From a bacterium (GTDB lineage: Bacteria; Bacillota_I; Bacilli_A; RF39; UBA660): a stretch of DNA of 23,091 nucleotides. How positions within the stretch are numbered: the stretch's first letter is position 1; the number at the start of each line of letters is the position of its first letter. The notes below the pieces were generated by a model, which worked only from the letters and a program-made list of their open reading frames with translations, made no database searches and was not told the origin of the DNA. The stretch spans positions 1 through 23,091 of the forward strand of contig JAQXIG010000118.1 of the NCBI GenBank assembly GCA_029007685.1, in the 5' to 3' direction. The translations under genes and the position numbers were made by a program. Below are positions 1 to 8,046 of this stretch, in pieces.

Positions 1-256
1 AAAGTAACACCATATCTCCAACTGCAAACGATCCACCACACTTCATCAATAACATGTTCATTTTCATCATATACTTCTTCATAAGAACCATAAATCTAAG
101 GATCATCAGAGATATGATAAAGATCTGGTCCCTCTGTTATAAAAGAAAACATCAGCAAATAGTGAATTCAACTCCTACTTTGCTTGTTCATATCCATAAT
201 AATAAAAGTCGAACTTCCAAAAACCTCTCTAAAATTTCTTCAATAAATTAAATATA
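1..256 (-). pseudogene. Possible decayed gene fragment, unknown family
   Basis: No intact gene is visible here, but the minus strand reads as protein-like sequence once stops and shifts are allowed. From about 221 down to 150 one frame reads FWKFDFYYYGYEQAK, a stop, then ELNSLFADVFF. A neighbouring frame then reads ITEGPDLYHISDDP, a stop, then IYGSYEEVYDENEHVIDEV and WWIVCSWRYGV to the window edge. Acidic and aromatic residues are frequent, unlike translated noise. I do not recognise a family. It could be a degraded accessory gene whose end lies outside the window, or chance open frames in A/T-rich DNA. The plus-strand frame at 54-251 has no ribosome site and looks spurious. Confidence 0.3.
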
Positions 257-330
257 ATTCATATAATCATTATTTTCAATACACCATATACAAAGGTGCT
301 TTTCAGCTAAAAAACGAGAAAAAACAAAGC

Positions 331-373
331 TTTACATTTACTCGTTTTCTAGTATAATACTAGCTAACGGAGG
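331..373 (+). promoter_or_regulatory. tmcAL promoter and ribosome site
   Basis: A -35 box TTTACA (331-336) and a -10 box TATAAT (353-358) are 16 bases apart. GGAGG at 369-373 lies 6 bases before the tmcAL ATG. An 8-bp inverted repeat, AAAACGAG (311-318) and CTCGTTTT (341-348), brackets the -35 box and reaches into the spacer. Confidence 0.75.
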
Positions 374-379
374 ATTAAA

Positions 380-1534
380 ATGAAAATTATCGGTATTATT
401 TGCGAATACAACCCATTTCATAATGGACATCTTTATCATTTAAAAAAAGTGAAAGAAATTTTCCCAAACTCTTTAATTGTTTTAATTATGTCTGGAAGCT
501 TTACACAAAGAGGAATTCCTAGTATTTTAAATAAGTGGGATAAAACGGAAATTGCCTTAATCTATGGAATCGATCTAGTAATCGAACTTCCATTTCCGTT
601 TGCAACTCAAAGTGCTGATCTTTTCGCCAAAGGTGCCATTTCTTTATTAAAAGAAGTAAAAGCAGAATACCTAGTCTTTGGTAGTGAATCAAATGATGTG
701 AATACTTTACAAGAATTAGCAGACATTGCTTTAAACAACAAGAAATACCAAGAAAAAATAAGACAGTATTTAAAAAAGGGGATGAACTATCCAACCGCTC
801 TAAGTAAAGCATTAGAATCCTTTTCAAAAAAAACAATCACCACCCCTAATGATTTACTAGCCTTTAGCTATATCAAGGAAATAAAAAAACAACATGCCAA
901 TATTACCCCAATCTCTATTCAAAGAACAAACAATTATCATGATATAAATTTAAAAAACATTGCGAGTGCAACTAGTATTCGACTAGCATTATTAGAAAAA
1001 AAGGATATCACAAACTATGTCCCAATAGAAGTCGTAAAACAAACTAAAAATAGTTGTCACTTTTTAAAGAATTATTTTCCTTTTCTCAAATACAAGATAG
1101 AAACCACTGACGACTTAGGTATTTTTCAAACCGTAGATGAAGGTATTGAAAATAGAATCAAAAAACAGATTACAGAAGCTATTTCTTGGGAAGATCTAGT
1201 AACTCGTATCAAAACTAAACGCTATACCTACAACAAAATAAATCGTATGCTAACCCACATCTTATGTAACTTTACCAAAGAAAAAGCCGAAAAATTTCAA
1301 CATATCGAATATATTAGGGTATTAGGATTCAGTACCAAAGGACAAGCGCATCTAAGGGCCATAAAAAAAATGACAACAGTCCCAATCATTACTACTTTTT
1401 CAACCAGTAAAAGTGAGATGCTAAAATATGAACAAGTAATCACCAACGTTTACACAACTATTTTAAACGAACCGGATAAAATAAAACAAACACAAGCAGA
1501 ATACCAGTCCAAACCAAAAAAAAGGGATAAATAA
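380..1534 (+). CDS. tmcAL: tRNA(Met) cytidine acetate ligase TmcAL (YlbM family)
   Basis: TmcAL uses ATP and acetate to make N4-acetylcytidine at the wobble base of elongator tRNA(Met), which prevents misreading of AUA codons; it is the Gram-positive alternative to TmcA. The N-terminus MKIIGIICEYNPFHNGHLYH carries the nucleotidyltransferase HxGH-type motif (HNGH, residues 14-17). The serine/glycine segment LIMSGSFTQRG and the later NYHD and SATSIR segments fit this family. At 384 residues the length is near normal for the family. The start is fixed by GGAGG 6 bases upstream and a clear promoter. The gene stands alone and converges on the next gene, sharing a terminator with it. It has long been annotated as DUF795 or nucleotidyltransferase. 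Confidence 0.93.
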   Translation: MKIIGIICEYNPFHNGHLYHLKKVKEIFPNSLIVLIMSGSFTQRGIPSILNKWDKTEIALIYGIDLVIELPFPFATQSADLFAKGAISLLKEVKAEYLVFGSESNDVNTLQELADIALNNKKYQEKIRQYLKKGMNYPTALSKALESFSKKTITTPNDLLAFSYIKEIKKQHANITPISIQRTNNYHDINLKNIASATSIRLALLEKKDITNYVPIEVVKQTKNSCHFLKNYFPFLKYKIETTDDLGIFQTVDEGIENRIKKQITEAISWEDLVTRIKTKRYTYNKINRMLTHILCNFTKEKAEKFQHIEYIRVLGFSTKGQAHLRAIKKMTTVPIITTFSTSKSEMLKYEQVITNVYTTILNEPDKIKQTQAEYQSKPKKRDK

Positions 1535-1547
1535 ATCTCTTTTTTTT
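1516..1547. terminator. Bidirectional terminator between tmcAL and the 1546-1884 gene
   Basis: An A-run (1516-1523), GGGAT, a 6-base loop, ATCTC and a T-run to 1547 form a stem of about 12 pairs with one G-U wobble. The U tracts serve both directions. The tmcAL stop lies in the loop and the stop codon of the opposing gene in the T-run. Confidence 0.6.
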
Positions 1548-1884
1548 ACGGAATCATATCAAGCTTCTTAACCAAACGGACGTGAACTGTTTTTGCATCA
1601 TAATCTTTTATTGCAATATCAGTTAATTGTCTAATAGATTCTTTTTCAAGTCGTTCATAATGTTGAATACTACCATTAACAATCGTAATACAAGCACTCG
1701 CCGTTTTTTCCTCAATCTGTATCGTAGAAGCTCCCAAAAACTGATCTTCTAAAAATATCCCATAGAAAAAAGGCTGATTGGTAACTTCAAAATTCGTACC
1801 AAATCCCCATGTTTGAATAGTTCGAACATACGAAGTCAAAATAGGATTATGAATACTAATTCTCGCAATACCGATACGCTTCAT
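1546..1884 (-). CDS. Small protein of unknown function, possibly GNAT-like
   Basis: A 112-residue protein I cannot place firmly. ACCTCCT at 1891-1897 gives a strong GGAGG site 7 bases before the ATG, so the gene is very likely real. The segment PFFYGIFLEDQFLGASTIQI followed by a short helix (SIRQLTDIAIKDY) and a strand (AKTVHVRLVKK) resembles the central strands and late helix of small acetyltransferase (GNAT) folds, but no acetyl-CoA loop (Q/RxxGxG/A) is visible, so that is only a fold-level guess. No signal peptide or membrane segment is present. It sits behind the pyk terminator, and no convincing promoter of its own was found. Confidence 0.7.
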   Translation of the reverse strand: MKRIGIARISIHNPILTSYVRTIQTWGFGTNFEVTNQPFFYGIFLEDQFLGASTIQIEEKTASACITIVNGSIQHYERLEKESIRQLTDIAIKDYDAKTVHVRLVKKLDMIP

Positions 1885-1925
1885 ATCATCACCTCCTTTA
1901 AATAAAGTACTAGATTTACAAGGTC

Positions 1926-1954
1926 AAAAAAGAGGAATAGTTATTACTCCTCTT
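1926..1954 (-). terminator. pyk terminator
   Basis: On the minus strand AAGAGGA and TCCTCTT (1948-1954 and 1930-1936) form a 7-bp stem with an 11-base loop, followed by a run of six U. It lies 33 bases beyond the pyk stop. Confidence 0.75.
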
Positions 1955-1986
1955 ATTACCATATACTACTATTATAATGATATAAA

Positions 1987-3390
1987 TTAAATTTGTTCAA
2001 TTTTTAAGAAATTGGTATGTGCATCATGTGGAAAGCCACCAACAACAGCCACAATATCACCAGCTTCTAGCGAAATAACTTCTTTCGCTGCTTCAATTCC
2101 ATCATGAACAATATCATCTGTATCAGTAGAAACTTCAACTAATCTTGGATACACTCCCCATTTAAGCGCAAGTCTACGAGCCACTTTTTGATCGGTCACT
2201 GCCGCAATAATAAAACTATTAGGACGAAGCGAAGAGACATCATGTGCAGTTTTTCCGGTTAAAGTAGATACAATAACTGCTTTAGTATGTAAAGATTCTG
2301 TAGCTTTCACCGCACACTCAGCAATCGTATTATGAATTTCGGTACCTTTTAATTTATAATCGCTTAAATTATATTTAGCAATCTTTTCAACATTTTCACA
2401 AATAGTAGTCATCATTTGAATGGTCTCTACCGGATAATCTCCAATAGTTGTTTCATCACTAGTCATAATCGCATCACACCCTGCCAAAACAGCATTAGAT
2501 ACATCTGTAACCTCTGCATTAGTTGGACGAATATTCTTTTTCATACTAGTCATCATTTGCGTAGCCATAATAACACCTGTACCATTAGCATGACAAGCAT
2601 CAATCATCATTTGTTGGTAAAGTGGTAAATTTTCAAGTCCAGTTTCAATTCCTAAATCACCACGAGCAACCATAATATAGTCAGAAACCTCTACAATTTC
2701 TTGTAAATGGTCCATTGCATATTGAGTTTCTACTTTAGAAATAATAGCCATATCAGGTTTACCATATTCACGACAAAGATCCTTTACCGCCATTACATCT
2801 TCTTTACTATTAACAAACGAAATAGCTAAGTAATCTCCATCCATATCACAGGCATATTTAATATCTTCTTTATCAACATCAGATATAAACGGTACATCTA
2901 ATTTAATTCCTGGAATACATACTCCACGACGTGATTTGATTACTCCTCCATTAGAAATACGACAAGTAACTCCACCATCACTATCGCAGCTTTCAACCAC
3001 TAATTTATAGAATCCATCATCAACTAAAATGACACTTCCAACCTGCAAATCTTTTAAAATTCCTTTATAGTTAAACGAAATTTTTTCTGCCGTACCAATA
3101 ACATCTTCTTCTACAATACGAATCGTACTTCCAGCAACAAGTTCAATTTTATCATTTTCAAAATTACAAGTTCTAAGATCAGGTCCTTTCGTATCATATA
3201 AAGTAGCGATATTAGCACCTAACTCTTCATTTGCTCTTTTTATTAAGGATTCATTTAATTTTCTTTCTTCGATTGTTGCATGAGAAAAATTAATTCGCGC
3301 AACATTCATACCAGCTTCTACCAAACCTTTAAATACTTCCCAAGTTTGAGTAGAAGGACCAATACTACAAATAATTTTTGTTTTTTTCAT
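1987..3390 (-). CDS. pyk: Pyruvate kinase
   Basis: Converts phosphoenolpyruvate and ADP to pyruvate and ATP, the last step of glycolysis. The 467-residue product has MKKTKIICSIGPSTQT at its start, ARINFSHA (substrate Arg/Asn/Ser), DTKGPDLRT, ISKVET (catalytic Lys), MVARGDLGIE (metal-binding Asp/Glu), ATQMMTSM (Thr) and RPTNAEVTDVSNAVL. It lacks the C-terminal phosphohistidine-like extension of Bacillus Pyk. The frame is open 61 codons further upstream (to 3573), but the family start, an AGGAG site (3399-3403) 8 bases before this ATG and a promoter inside that extension all favour 3390. One oddity: the usual MLSGET block reads MTSDETTIGDYP. It appears to be a single-gene transcript. Confidence 0.95.
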   Translation of the reverse strand: MKKTKIICSIGPSTQTWEVFKGLVEAGMNVARINFSHATIEERKLNESLIKRANEELGANIATLYDTKGPDLRTCNFENDKIELVAGSTIRIVEEDVIGTAEKISFNYKGILKDLQVGSVILVDDGFYKLVVESCDSDGGVTCRISNGGVIKSRRGVCIPGIKLDVPFISDVDKEDIKYACDMDGDYLAISFVNSKEDVMAVKDLCREYGKPDMAIISKVETQYAMDHLQEIVEVSDYIMVARGDLGIETGLENLPLYQQMMIDACHANGTGVIMATQMMTSMKKNIRPTNAEVTDVSNAVLAGCDAIMTSDETTIGDYPVETIQMMTTICENVEKIAKYNLSDYKLKGTEIHNTIAECAVKATESLHTKAVIVSTLTGKTAHDVSSLRPNSFIIAAVTDQKVARRLALKWGVYPRLVEVSTDTDDIVHDGIEAAKEVISLEAGDIVAVVGGFPHDAHTNFLKIEQI

Positions 3391-3423
3391 ATTCTTCACT
3401 CCTCTAATTTCTAACACTGTTTC

Positions 3424-3452
3424 ATAATAGCATATTTTGCCTATATTTTCAA
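3424..3452 (-). promoter_or_regulatory. pyk promoter
   Basis: On the minus strand TTGAAA (3447-3452) and TATTAT (3424-3429) are exactly 17 bases apart. The predicted transcript starts near 3417 and gives a leader of about 27 bases with an AGGAG site. Its place inside the upstream open frame argues against the longer start. Confidence 0.75.
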
Positions 3453-3622
3453 TTGTTTTCTGATGATTATCAAAAAAACAATCAACATCACAACCTGATT
3501 CTTCAAATTCAAAAGGAACTCTTTTTTGATATTCTTTTTCCAGTAACTCCTCTTTTTTATTATACTTTTTCAAAGTAATCTCTATCTCTATAACCTTAAT
3601 ATAACCCTATTTACAAAAGAGC

Positions 3623-3668
3623 AAAAAAGAGCACTTACTTTTAGTCTAATAGACAAACTAACTACTCT
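3623..3668 (-). terminator. Probable mutM terminator
   Basis: On the minus strand AGAGTA and TGCTCT can close a stem over an inner TTAGTT/GACTAA stem, with six U directly after. It lies about 105 bases past the mutM stop, so it is distant, and the two stems have G-U pairs. The rest of 3574-3772 shows nothing I can identify. Confidence 0.4.
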
Positions 3669-3772
3669 AAATAGCATACTCAAGAGAAGATTCCAAAAAT
3701 TATCCAACAATAATTCTATAAAGAACAGACTATTTTTCTATTCCAGTGCCCCATTCCCTCAAGAAAAACTTA

Positions 3773-4594
3773 CTATTTCTGACAATCAGGACAATAGTAA
3801 GTCCCTCTTCCATTCACCTTCATTTTCATAATAGTTGCACCACAATGCGGACAAGCCTCTCCTACTCTTGTATGTACATACAAATGATTTTGAAAAAGAC
3901 CTGTAATCCCTTCTTCTGACGTGTAATTACGAATTGTAGTACCACCTTCTCTAATCGCTTTATCCAAAGTAATAATAGTATTTTTGATAATTAACTGTAA
4001 CTGATCTTCACTTAAACGATTAGCCGGAATCAAGGGATTAATCTTAGATAAAAATAAGATTTCATCATCATAAATATTCCCAATTCCTGTAATAATAGAT
4101 TGATCTAACAAGGCTGTTTTGATGGGAATTGTTTTGTTTTTCAATTTTTCTCTTAAATAATGAGCAGTTAAATTATTATCCCAGGGTTCTAATCCTAATT
4201 CTGTAAATGGTGGCATCTTATAAAGTCTATTCTTAGGAATTAATTTCATTCGTCCAAATTTCCGCACATCCTGAAAATGCAGTTCTTCTTGATTATCAAT
4301 AGTAAAGACAACGTGATGATGTTTCTCAATCGGCACATCTTTTTCTCGAAAAAAGAATTTTCCTTCCATTCTAAGATGTACCAATAAATAATCCTTATCT
4401 AATTCAATAACAATCCATTTGCCACGCGTAGAAAAAGAATTCATGGTTTGTTCCTTAATCTGATTTATAAATTCCTCACAACTAGGATAATCAATAATCG
4501 GTTCATAATATACTTTAATATCGGTTATTTTCCTATTTTTTAATCTTTTTTCTAATTTCTTAGTTACAGTAATTACTTCTGGTTTTTCCGGCAT
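3773..4594 (-). CDS. mutM: Formamidopyrimidine-DNA glycosylase (MutM/Fpg)
   Basis: Removes 8-oxoguanine and ring-opened purines from DNA and nicks the abasic site by beta/delta elimination. The protein has 273 residues, normal for the family. After Met removal the N-terminal Pro is the nucleophile and the next Glu the acid (MPEKPEV, where most homologues have MPELPEV). HLRMEGKF carries the conserved Lys, GIGNIYDDEILF the helix-two-turn-helix, and a C-terminal zinc finger has Cys248, Cys251, Cys268 and Cys271 with the GRGTYYCPDCQ ending. Its start overlaps the end of the upstream interrupted gene by 22 bases; a weak GGAAG site lies 12 bases before the ATG. It probably belongs to a polA transcript, as polA-mutM linkage is common in Bacillota. 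Confidence 0.95.
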   Translation of the reverse strand: MPEKPEVITVTKKLEKRLKNRKITDIKVYYEPIIDYPSCEEFINQIKEQTMNSFSTRGKWIVIELDKDYLLVHLRMEGKFFFREKDVPIEKHHHVVFTIDNQEELHFQDVRKFGRMKLIPKNRLYKMPPFTELGLEPWDNNLTAHYLREKLKNKTIPIKTALLDQSIITGIGNIYDDEILFLSKINPLIPANRLSEDQLQLIIKNTIITLDKAIREGGTTIRNYTSEEGITGLFQNHLYVHTRVGEACPHCGATIMKMKVNGRGTYYCPDCQK

Positions 4595-5016
4595 ATTTCA
4601 CACTTCCAATCATTTAAGACAATCTCATTTTTTATAAACTTTTCCTTTATTAAGGCATTTTTCCATCTAAGATAAACTTTATTTGTATCTGGATACCATG
4701 CTTTTTCTAATCCAATAGTATCTAAAGCATTATCCATTTGAGAAGCTATCAATATATCCAGTGGTAAACTTCCAAGATACAAGTGCCAAGCTTCTTCTAA
4801 ATTATCATTAGGATTGATTATAACATATCAATTTCCTACTTCATCTTTCATTTTTCTAAATAGTTGAGAATGATCAAGATAACCATATCTAATTCCAATA
4901 TTACATTTACTATTCATTGACACTAAATTTTCATTAATTATCTGATCAAATTTTTCTACTTTTTCATAAGCAATAATCTCAGATCCGATATACCGCTTTC
5001 TATATAATAATGCCAT
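4573..5016 (-). pseudogene. Unknown gene interrupted by one in-frame UGA
   Basis: Two consecutive open stretches, 4828-5016 and the remainder to 4573, lie in the same frame and are separated by a single UGA at 4828-4830. Read through, the product has about 147 residues: the sequence just before the stop ends KMKDEVGN and continues as YVIINPNDNLEEAWHLY. A Trp at the stop would fit well (one change from UGG). All four later Trp codons in the frame are UGG. The C-terminus has CEIC, a possible half zinc site. I know no family. The gene lies between polA and mutM and overlaps mutM, as operon genes do. It may be a recent nonsense mutant, a sequencing error, or a leaky UGA. An AGAGGAAG site lies about 11 bases before the ATG, rather far. 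Confidence 0.55.
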
Positions 5017-5081
5017 TATAATAACATCTTCCTCTTAGTTTTTTTTATCTGGTACTATCATAATCTAATAACAGGTTAAAA

Positions 5082-7709
5082 TTATTTAGCCTCATACCAA
5101 TCGCTACCGGTTTCAATATCTACTTTTAGCGGAACGTTTAGTTGATAAGTATTTTCCATGATTCTTTCTACAATTTCTTTGACAGTATCTAATTCATCAT
5201 TTAACACATTAAATACAAGTTCATCGTGTACTTGAATTAACATTTTACTCTTTAAATTTCTTTCTTTAAATTCATTAAAGATTTCAATCATAGCTTTCTT
5301 TAAAATATCAGCACTACTTCCTTGTACTGGTGTATTCAAAGCAATTCTTTCTCCTTGTTGTCTAATCACAAATTGTTTATTATTGATTTCATCAATTACT
5401 CTCTTACGATTCATAATTGTCTTTACATAGCCTTTTTCTTTTGCTGCTTTAATTATATTATCCATGTATTCTCTTATTTTTGGATATGTGTTTAAATAGG
5501 TATCAATAAATCCTTTAGCAGAAATGATATCTATTCCTAAATCTTCTGAAAGACCAAAACTACTAATTCCATATAGGATTCCAAAATTTACGGCTTTTGC
5601 GGTTCTTCTCATGTCCTTAGTTACTTGTTCGATTGGAACACCAAAAATATCAGAAGCTGTTTTAGCATGAATGTCTGCACCGTTTTTAAATGCTTCAATT
5701 AAGTTCTCAGCATTGGCAAGAGATGCAAATATTCGTAGTTCAATTTGAGAATAATCGCTAGATAAGATACAAGAATTTTCTTCTGGAATAAATGCTTTAC
5801 GAATTAGTTTACCTTCTTCAGTACGAATAGGGATATTTTGCAGATTTGGACTAATGGAAGAAAGCCTTCCTGTTCTCGTTAATGTTTGCGTGAATATTGT
5901 GTGAATCTTATCATCCTCCATAATTTCATTCATTAATCCTATTACATAATTACTTTGAAGTTTGGTAATCATTCGATATTCTAATATTTTATCTACAATT
6001 GGATAAGTTCCTACTAATTTATCTAAAATTTCTTTACTTGTTGAATAATTATTATCTTTTATCTTTTTAGGATAAGGAATTTCTAAAGTTTCAAAAAGAA
6101 TTTGTCCTAATTGCTTTGGAGAAGAAATATTAAAAGTAGATCCTGAAAGTTCATAAATTTCCTGTTCTAAAGTATTAATTTTTACTTCTAATTTTTTCCC
6201 TGTTTCTTCCAAATATTGTCTATTCACTCTAATACCAGTTAATTCCATATCTGTTAAAACTTCTACTAAAGGCATTTCAATATTATGAAATAGCATTAAA
6301 GATCCATCAACTTTTAATTCGTTTAAAAATTCATCTTTTGTTTCATAAATAAATCTAGCTTTTTCAACACATGTTTTAGCAATTTCTTCTAAATCAGGTT
6401 CATGAAGTTTCGTACCATGTCCAAATATATCTTCATAAAAAGAAATGTCATAATCTTTTATATGGGATAAATAACTGATATCATCTTTTATATTATAATT
6501 CAATAAGTAAGCTGCAATCATTAAATCATAATCACAATCATTCAATAACATCCCGTTTTTTCTAAATATATAAGACACCTTTTTTAGATCGTAAGTAAAT
6601 ATATTTTGATTATTTTTTAAAACATTAGGATTTGTTTTTAAAACTTCAAATGGAATAAAAGCACTAACTTCTTTATTATAAACACCAACGCCTAATACTT
6701 TATCCTTATGATAGTTGGTTCCTAATATTTCTAAATATAAAGCATAATCATCTTCTATTTTAAAATTTGATAAATCTGTGATCAGTTCAAAATTTAATTC
6801 TTCATGTTTTGTTTCTGCTTTCCGATTTTGTTCTAACATATCTTTATCAATATCTAACTTTTTGATTAAAGAGTAAAATTCTAGTTCTTCTAATAAATTT
6901 ACATATTCTAGAGCATGAATACCATGATAATGAATATTTTCTAAATCTTTATTGATTGGTACATCACAGTATATGGTAGCAATATCTTGACTCATATAAG
7001 CATTTTCTTTATCATTTAATAGTTTTTCTTTCGTTTTATCACGAATCTCATCGATATGTTCATATAAATTATCCAAAGTTTGATATTTACTTAATAACGA
7101 AATAGCCGTTTTTTCACCAATTCCCTTTACACCTGGAATATTATCACTAGAATCTCCCATTAAAGCTTTTAAATCAATCATTCCAATTGGTTCTACACCA
7201 TAGGTTTCTTTAAATAGTTTCTTATCCATACGAATAAAACCAGTTTGTTTTAAAAGTTTCATATCTACTTCATCGGTAATTAATTGAAGTAAATCTTTAT
7301 CACTACTAATGATAGTAGCAATAAAATCAGGATTTCTATTGACTTCTTTCGCAAATGTTCCAATAATATCATCGGCTTCATAATTATCCACTTCAAAATA
7401 ACGAATTCCCATGGCTTCACAAATTTGTTTCGCAATTGGAAATTGTTGTTTCAATTCTTCTGGCGTTTCATTCCTACCATCTTTATAAGATTCATATTTA
7501 TCATGCCTAAAAGTTTTTCCTTTATCAAACGCAACCATAATATACTCTGGTTTTTCTTCTACTATAATTTTATTGACCATATTAATAAATCCATAGATAG
7601 CATTAGTGGGAAACCCTTTAGAATTTCTCATTACATTTCCTGTATAACTAGTCGCATAATAAGAGCGAAATAATAAATTGTTTCCATCTACTAAAATTAC
7701 TTTCTTCAT
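5082..7709 (-). CDS. polA: DNA polymerase I
   Basis: Repair and Okazaki-fragment polymerase with an N-terminal 5'-3' exonuclease (about residues 1-290), a 3'-5' exonuclease-like middle domain and a polymerase domain. The exonuclease shows VDGNNLLFRSYYA, YEADDIIG, SSDKDLLQL and GDSSDNIPGVKGIGEKTA. Polymerase motifs are DYSQIELRIFA (652 on), RRTAKAVNFGILYG (701 on) and QVHDELVF (826 on). The middle domain reads ALYLEILG where proofreading enzymes have DxE, so proofreading is probably lost, as in Bacillus PolA. I chose the ATG at 7709 (875 residues), as AGGTGA (7718-7723) is 8 bases upstream; the GTG at 7721 falls inside that ribosome site. Confidence 0.96.
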   Translation of the reverse strand: MKKVILVDGNNLLFRSYYATSYTGNVMRNSKGFPTNAIYGFINMVNKIIVEEKPEYIMVAFDKGKTFRHDKYESYKDGRNETPEELKQQFPIAKQICEAMGIRYFEVDNYEADDIIGTFAKEVNRNPDFIATIISSDKDLLQLITDEVDMKLLKQTGFIRMDKKLFKETYGVEPIGMIDLKALMGDSSDNIPGVKGIGEKTAISLLSKYQTLDNLYEHIDEIRDKTKEKLLNDKENAYMSQDIATIYCDVPINKDLENIHYHGIHALEYVNLLEELEFYSLIKKLDIDKDMLEQNRKAETKHEELNFELITDLSNFKIEDDYALYLEILGTNYHKDKVLGVGVYNKEVSAFIPFEVLKTNPNVLKNNQNIFTYDLKKVSYIFRKNGMLLNDCDYDLMIAAYLLNYNIKDDISYLSHIKDYDISFYEDIFGHGTKLHEPDLEEIAKTCVEKARFIYETKDEFLNELKVDGSLMLFHNIEMPLVEVLTDMELTGIRVNRQYLEETGKKLEVKINTLEQEIYELSGSTFNISSPKQLGQILFETLEIPYPKKIKDNNYSTSKEILDKLVGTYPIVDKILEYRMITKLQSNYVIGLMNEIMEDDKIHTIFTQTLTRTGRLSSISPNLQNIPIRTEEGKLIRKAFIPEENSCILSSDYSQIELRIFASLANAENLIEAFKNGADIHAKTASDIFGVPIEQVTKDMRRTAKAVNFGILYGISSFGLSEDLGIDIISAKGFIDTYLNTYPKIREYMDNIIKAAKEKGYVKTIMNRKRVIDEINNKQFVIRQQGERIALNTPVQGSSADILKKAMIEIFNEFKERNLKSKMLIQVHDELVFNVLNDELDTVKEIVERIMENTYQLNVPLKVDIETGSDWYEAK

Positions 7710-7730
7710 ATTATCTATCACCTGAATAAA

Positions 7731-7759
7731 ATTATATCATACTTTTTGAAATCTCAAAA
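7731..7759 (-). promoter_or_regulatory. polA promoter
   Basis: On the minus strand a TATAAT (7731-7736) with an extended -10 TGA lies 17 bases from a weak -35, TTTTGA (7754-7759). The predicted start near 7724 leaves a very short leader that begins almost at the AGGTGA ribosome site. Confidence 0.6.
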
Positions 7760-7772
7760 AAAAAGCGAATAA

Positions 7773-7919
7773 TTATTGGACCCTTAACACAATCGATTGA
7801 TTTTGATTACGAATATCATCTCTGCTTTCTAATTTTTCTATTCGAAGTGACAAAGTATAAGCAAACACTGCCACTATCACATAAATACATATCATAATTT
7901 TCATTTCTTTTTTCATCAT
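7773..7919 (-). CDS. Small SOS-controlled membrane protein, candidate division inhibitor
   Basis: A 48-residue protein starting MMKKEMKIMICIYVIVAVFA. Residues 9-25 form one hydrophobic membrane segment after a basic N-terminus; a polar tail (RIEKLESRDDIRNQNQS) would be outside the cell. AAGGAG (7930-7935) lies 10 bases before the first ATG. Its promoter (TTGACA, 17 bases, TATGAT) has a full LexA box filling most of the spacer, so SOS control is well supported. It is divergent from lexA, the position of yneA in Bacillus and sosA in Staphylococcus, which encode single-pass proteins that delay division after DNA damage. It is shorter than both and has no LysM domain; the function is inferred from context. 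It is too short for ordinary gene callers. No clear terminator separates it from polA. Confidence 0.75.
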   Translation of the reverse strand: MMKKEMKIMICIYVIVAVFAYTLSLRIEKLESRDDIRNQNQSIVLRVQ

Positions 7920-7945
7920 AATTTCTTCACTCCTTATCTATAACC

Positions 7946-7974
7946 ATCATAATACGAACTTTTGTTTGTGTCAA
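7946..7974 (-). promoter_or_regulatory. Promoter of the small SOS membrane protein
   Basis: On the minus strand TTGACA (7969-7974) and TATGAT (7946-7951) are 17 bases apart. The spacer contains LexA box 1 directly after the -35, so bound LexA would block RNA polymerase. Confidence 0.8.
7955..7968. promoter_or_regulatory. LexA box 1
   Basis: CGAACTTTTGTTTG fits the Gram-positive LexA (DinR) consensus CGAACnnnnGTTYG at every fixed position. It sits inside the promoter of the leftward small membrane protein gene. Confidence 0.85.
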
Positions 7975-7982
7975 TGTATTTT

Positions 7983-7996
7983 TGAACATTTGTTTG
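7983..7996. promoter_or_regulatory. LexA box 2
   Basis: TGAACATTTGTTTG matches the same consensus except for its first base. It overlaps the -35 box of the lexA promoter. It is centred 28 bases from box 1, so the two operators may also act together. Confidence 0.82.
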
Positions 7997-8039
7997 ACAT
8001 GAAACGTCAATTATGTTATGATGAACTTAATAAAGGAGG
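7994..8039 (+). promoter_or_regulatory. lexA promoter and ribosome site
   Basis: TTGACA (7994-7999), a 17-base spacer and TATGAT (8017-8022), then AAAGGAGG (8032-8039) 7 bases before the lexA ATG. The overlap of the -35 with LexA box 2 indicates autoregulation. Confidence 0.85.
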
Positions 8040-8046
8040 TTTATAT

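Noticed and set aside
54..251. 65-residue plus-strand open frame
   Set aside because: No ribosome site, odd composition, and the opposite strand reads more like protein.
519..836. Open frames opposite tmcAL, polA, lexA, recD2, mtaB and addA
   Set aside because: Shadows of conserved coding frames, without ribosome sites or family motifs.
1890..1927. TTGACC and TATTTA, 17 apart, as promoter for the 1546-1884 gene
   Set aside because: The -10 match is poor and the start point would fall in the ribosome site.
3391..3573. N-terminal extension of pyruvate kinase by 61 residues
   Set aside because: TTG start without a fitting ribosome site, a strong promoter lies inside it, and the family start at 3390 has its own AGGAG site.
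4573..5016. UGA read as Trp throughout (Mycoplasma-type code)
   Set aside because: All large genes in the window are intact with UGA as a stop and UGG for Trp; only one gene has an internal UGA.
7966..8046. 27-residue extension of LexA
   Set aside because: It would run through LexA box 2 and the lexA promoter; AAAGGAGG marks the ATG at 8047.
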